Under the pieces are notes generated by a model. The model was not told where the DNA came from and searched no databases. It was given only the letters and a program-made list of their open reading frames with translations. Both the position numbers and the translations under genes were made by a program. Of a stretch of DNA of 35,241 bases, positions 33,426 to 35,241 are shown in pieces. Within the stretch, counting starts at the first letter, position 1. Every line of letters begins with the position of its first letter. This stretch comes from Ameyamaea chiangmaiensis (GTDB taxonomy: Bacteria > Pseudomonadota > Alphaproteobacteria > Acetobacterales > Acetobacteraceae), in the NCBI RefSeq assembly GCF_013376175.1, contig NZ_JABXXR010000020.1, forward strand, positions 1 through 35,241. The letters are read 5' to 3'.

Positions 33426-33630
33426 AGTTATTTTATATCATCAATGATACTCGATAAAGCGGACAAAAACGTCTGAAACTCCGCCGCATCCGCTGGCCAT
33501 CACGTCGTTTGAGCCTTCCGCACTGCCGGGATGGAAACGACGCGATTGCTATTCAAACATGGAAGGGTCGGGTAATTTTAGTCTGTGAACAGCATGTATT
33601 GCCATACCCGCCCATCTGGAATCTACGTCT

Positions 33631-34320
<690 letters not shown>

Positions 34321-34332
34321 ATACTCCTGCGA

Positions 34333-35172
34333 CTACGCTTGGAAATTCGTGCTCTCCGAGATTTTCCAGTAGCGATCGACGCTCTGCGCCACGTCGTGGA
34401 GCTTGTGCTCGATACCGTGCAGCGCATCACTGCCGATATAGAGCCGTGTCGGCGGGCTCTCCATCCGGCTGATCTCGATTATGACCTCGGCAGCTTTGTC
34501 AGGATCGCCACCCTGATTGCCGTTCAGCCGAGCAAAATGGTCCATCACGGCATGAACGCCCTTATAGGCGGTAATCGTACGTTCCGGATGGCGTGCGGAG
34601 GTCTTGTCGAGAAGGTCCGTTCTGAATCCTCCCGGACAGAGCGCCGTTACCGTAATGCCGAAATCGGCGACCTCCGCCGCAACGGATTCCGAGAGCATGA
34701 TCACGGCGGCTTTCGTCGCGCTGTAGATCGCGGTGGACGCCATGCCGAGCGAGCCTGAAATGGACGCGATATTGAAGATATGGCCACGACCCTGCGCGCG
34801 CATGACCGGCAGGACACGGCGCATCGTGTTGAGAACACCGAAAACATTGATATCGAAATTCGCCCGCACATCCGCATCAGAAATCTCTTCCATGGCGCCG
34901 AGAGCGGCGTATCCTGCGTTGTTGACCAGAACGTCTATGCTGCCGAAACGCGCTTTCGTCTGGCGTACGGCCGAGGCAATACTGGCCTCGTCTGTCAACG
35001 TCACTTCCAGTGGGAGGAACATATCTTCACCCGTACCGATCTCGGCCTGTAAACGCTTCGCGTCACGTGAGGTCGCGGCCACCCGAAAGCCATGCGCAAG
35101 CGCGTGCCTGACTGTTGCGAGGCCAAGGCCCTTGGACGCGCCTGTGACCAGCCAGACGTTCGATTGTGTCAT
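34333..35172 (-). CDS. Classical short-chain dehydrogenase/reductase
   Basis: This 279-residue NAD(P)H-dependent oxidoreductase of the classical SDR family has the cofactor loop TGASKGLG (10-17), NNAG at 84-87, and the catalytic triad Ser137, Tyr150 and Lys154 (YSATK). The CPGGFRTDLL block matches the post-catalytic PG motif. Arg36 after the second strand (TSR) suggests NADP(H) preference. The start at 35172 is chosen because AAAGGA lies just upstream; the frame continues to the window edge, but that leader has no domain. The substrate is unknown. It is convergent with the Rossmann gene at 33631, only 12 bases apart at the stops. Confidence 0.88.
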   Translation of the reverse strand: MTQSNVWLVTGASKGLGLATVRHALAHGFRVAATSRDAKRLQAEIGTGEDMFLPLEVTLTDEASIASAVRQTKARFGSIDVLVNNAGYAALGAMEEISDADVRANFDINVFGVLNTMRRVLPVMRAQGRGHIFNIASISGSLGMASTAIYSATKAAVIMLSESVAAEVADFGITVTALCPGGFRTDLLDKTSARHPERTITAYKGVHAVMDHFARLNGNQGGDPDKAAEVIIEISRMESPPTRLYIGSDALHGIEHKLHDVAQSVDRYWKISESTNFQA

Positions 35173-35241
35173 GTGCAGATCCTTTTTCGATCCAGCTCGT
35201 TTAAGTGTGGATTTTTGTGTTTCAGTTCTCGATATCGCCAT

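Overview
The window looks like a mobile or plasmid-borne accessory region of a GC-rich alphaproteobacterium, most likely an acetic acid bacterium (Acetobacteraceae). This assignment is an inference. It rests on the alphaproteobacterial RepA / DUF736 / TraF-like peptidase / relaxase gene order, an initiator-tRNA tail of alphaproteobacterial type, and the general look of MetF and the Kdp proteins. No database search was possible. All motif comparisons are from memory of the families.

Layout. (1) 1-7287 is a plasmid or integrative-element backbone. It has a DUF736 gene, a frameshifted DUF2285 regulator, an AlpA-like HTH gene coupled to a RepA initiator, iteron-like repeats inside the 3' end of repA, a TraF-type S26 peptidase, a second DUF736 gene, a lytic transglycosylase, a repeat-rich candidate oriT, and a VirD2-like relaxase with a DUF3363-type tail. 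No type IV secretion genes are in the window. (2) 7438-13181 is a methionine module: metR, divergent metF, queH, two small unknown genes, and mesD and mesX (DUF1852) on the minus strand. MesD/MesX is a folate-independent methionine synthase pair. metR and mesX share a 19-base upstream motif. (3) 13430-15300 is a foreign, very AT-rich patch with one DUF4238 gene, a 205-base block of consecutive hairpins, and a 19-base copy of the 3' end of initiator tRNA that reads as an attachment-site scar. (4) 15412-16547 is a MerR regulator and a small cation transporter around a classic 19-base-spacer MerR promoter. (5) 16783-19725 is the most unusual locus. It encodes a HEPN ribonuclease-like domain, a STAND/NB-ARC-type NTPase, TPR-like repeats and two cold-shock domains in one reading frame, interrupted by a single in-frame TAG. 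(6) 19939-20263 is a broken tyrosine recombinase. (7) 20732-33248 is a potassium and ion module: psiE-like gene, outer-membrane barrel, a 27-residue membrane microprotein, kdpFABCDE, a CPA1-type antiporter, and a MarR gene divergent from a small membrane protein. (8) 33631-35172 holds two Rossmann-fold oxidoreductase-like genes, one with an in-frame hexanucleotide tandem repeat.

How it fits together. Four copies of one intergenic repeat (a G-run, then a CGGAANGTCGG-like core, often beside a CCTGTCTG/CAGACAGG hairpin) lie at 7.33, 13.33, 20.56 and 33.34 kb. They bracket the methionine module (both copies in + orientation) and the Kdp module (both copies in - orientation), so the cargo blocks may have been exchanged as cassettes. 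Three lesions (DUF2285 frameshift, HEPN-STAND amber codon, recombinase frameshift plus truncation) are in the mobile or defence-like parts. The metabolic and ion-transport genes look intact.
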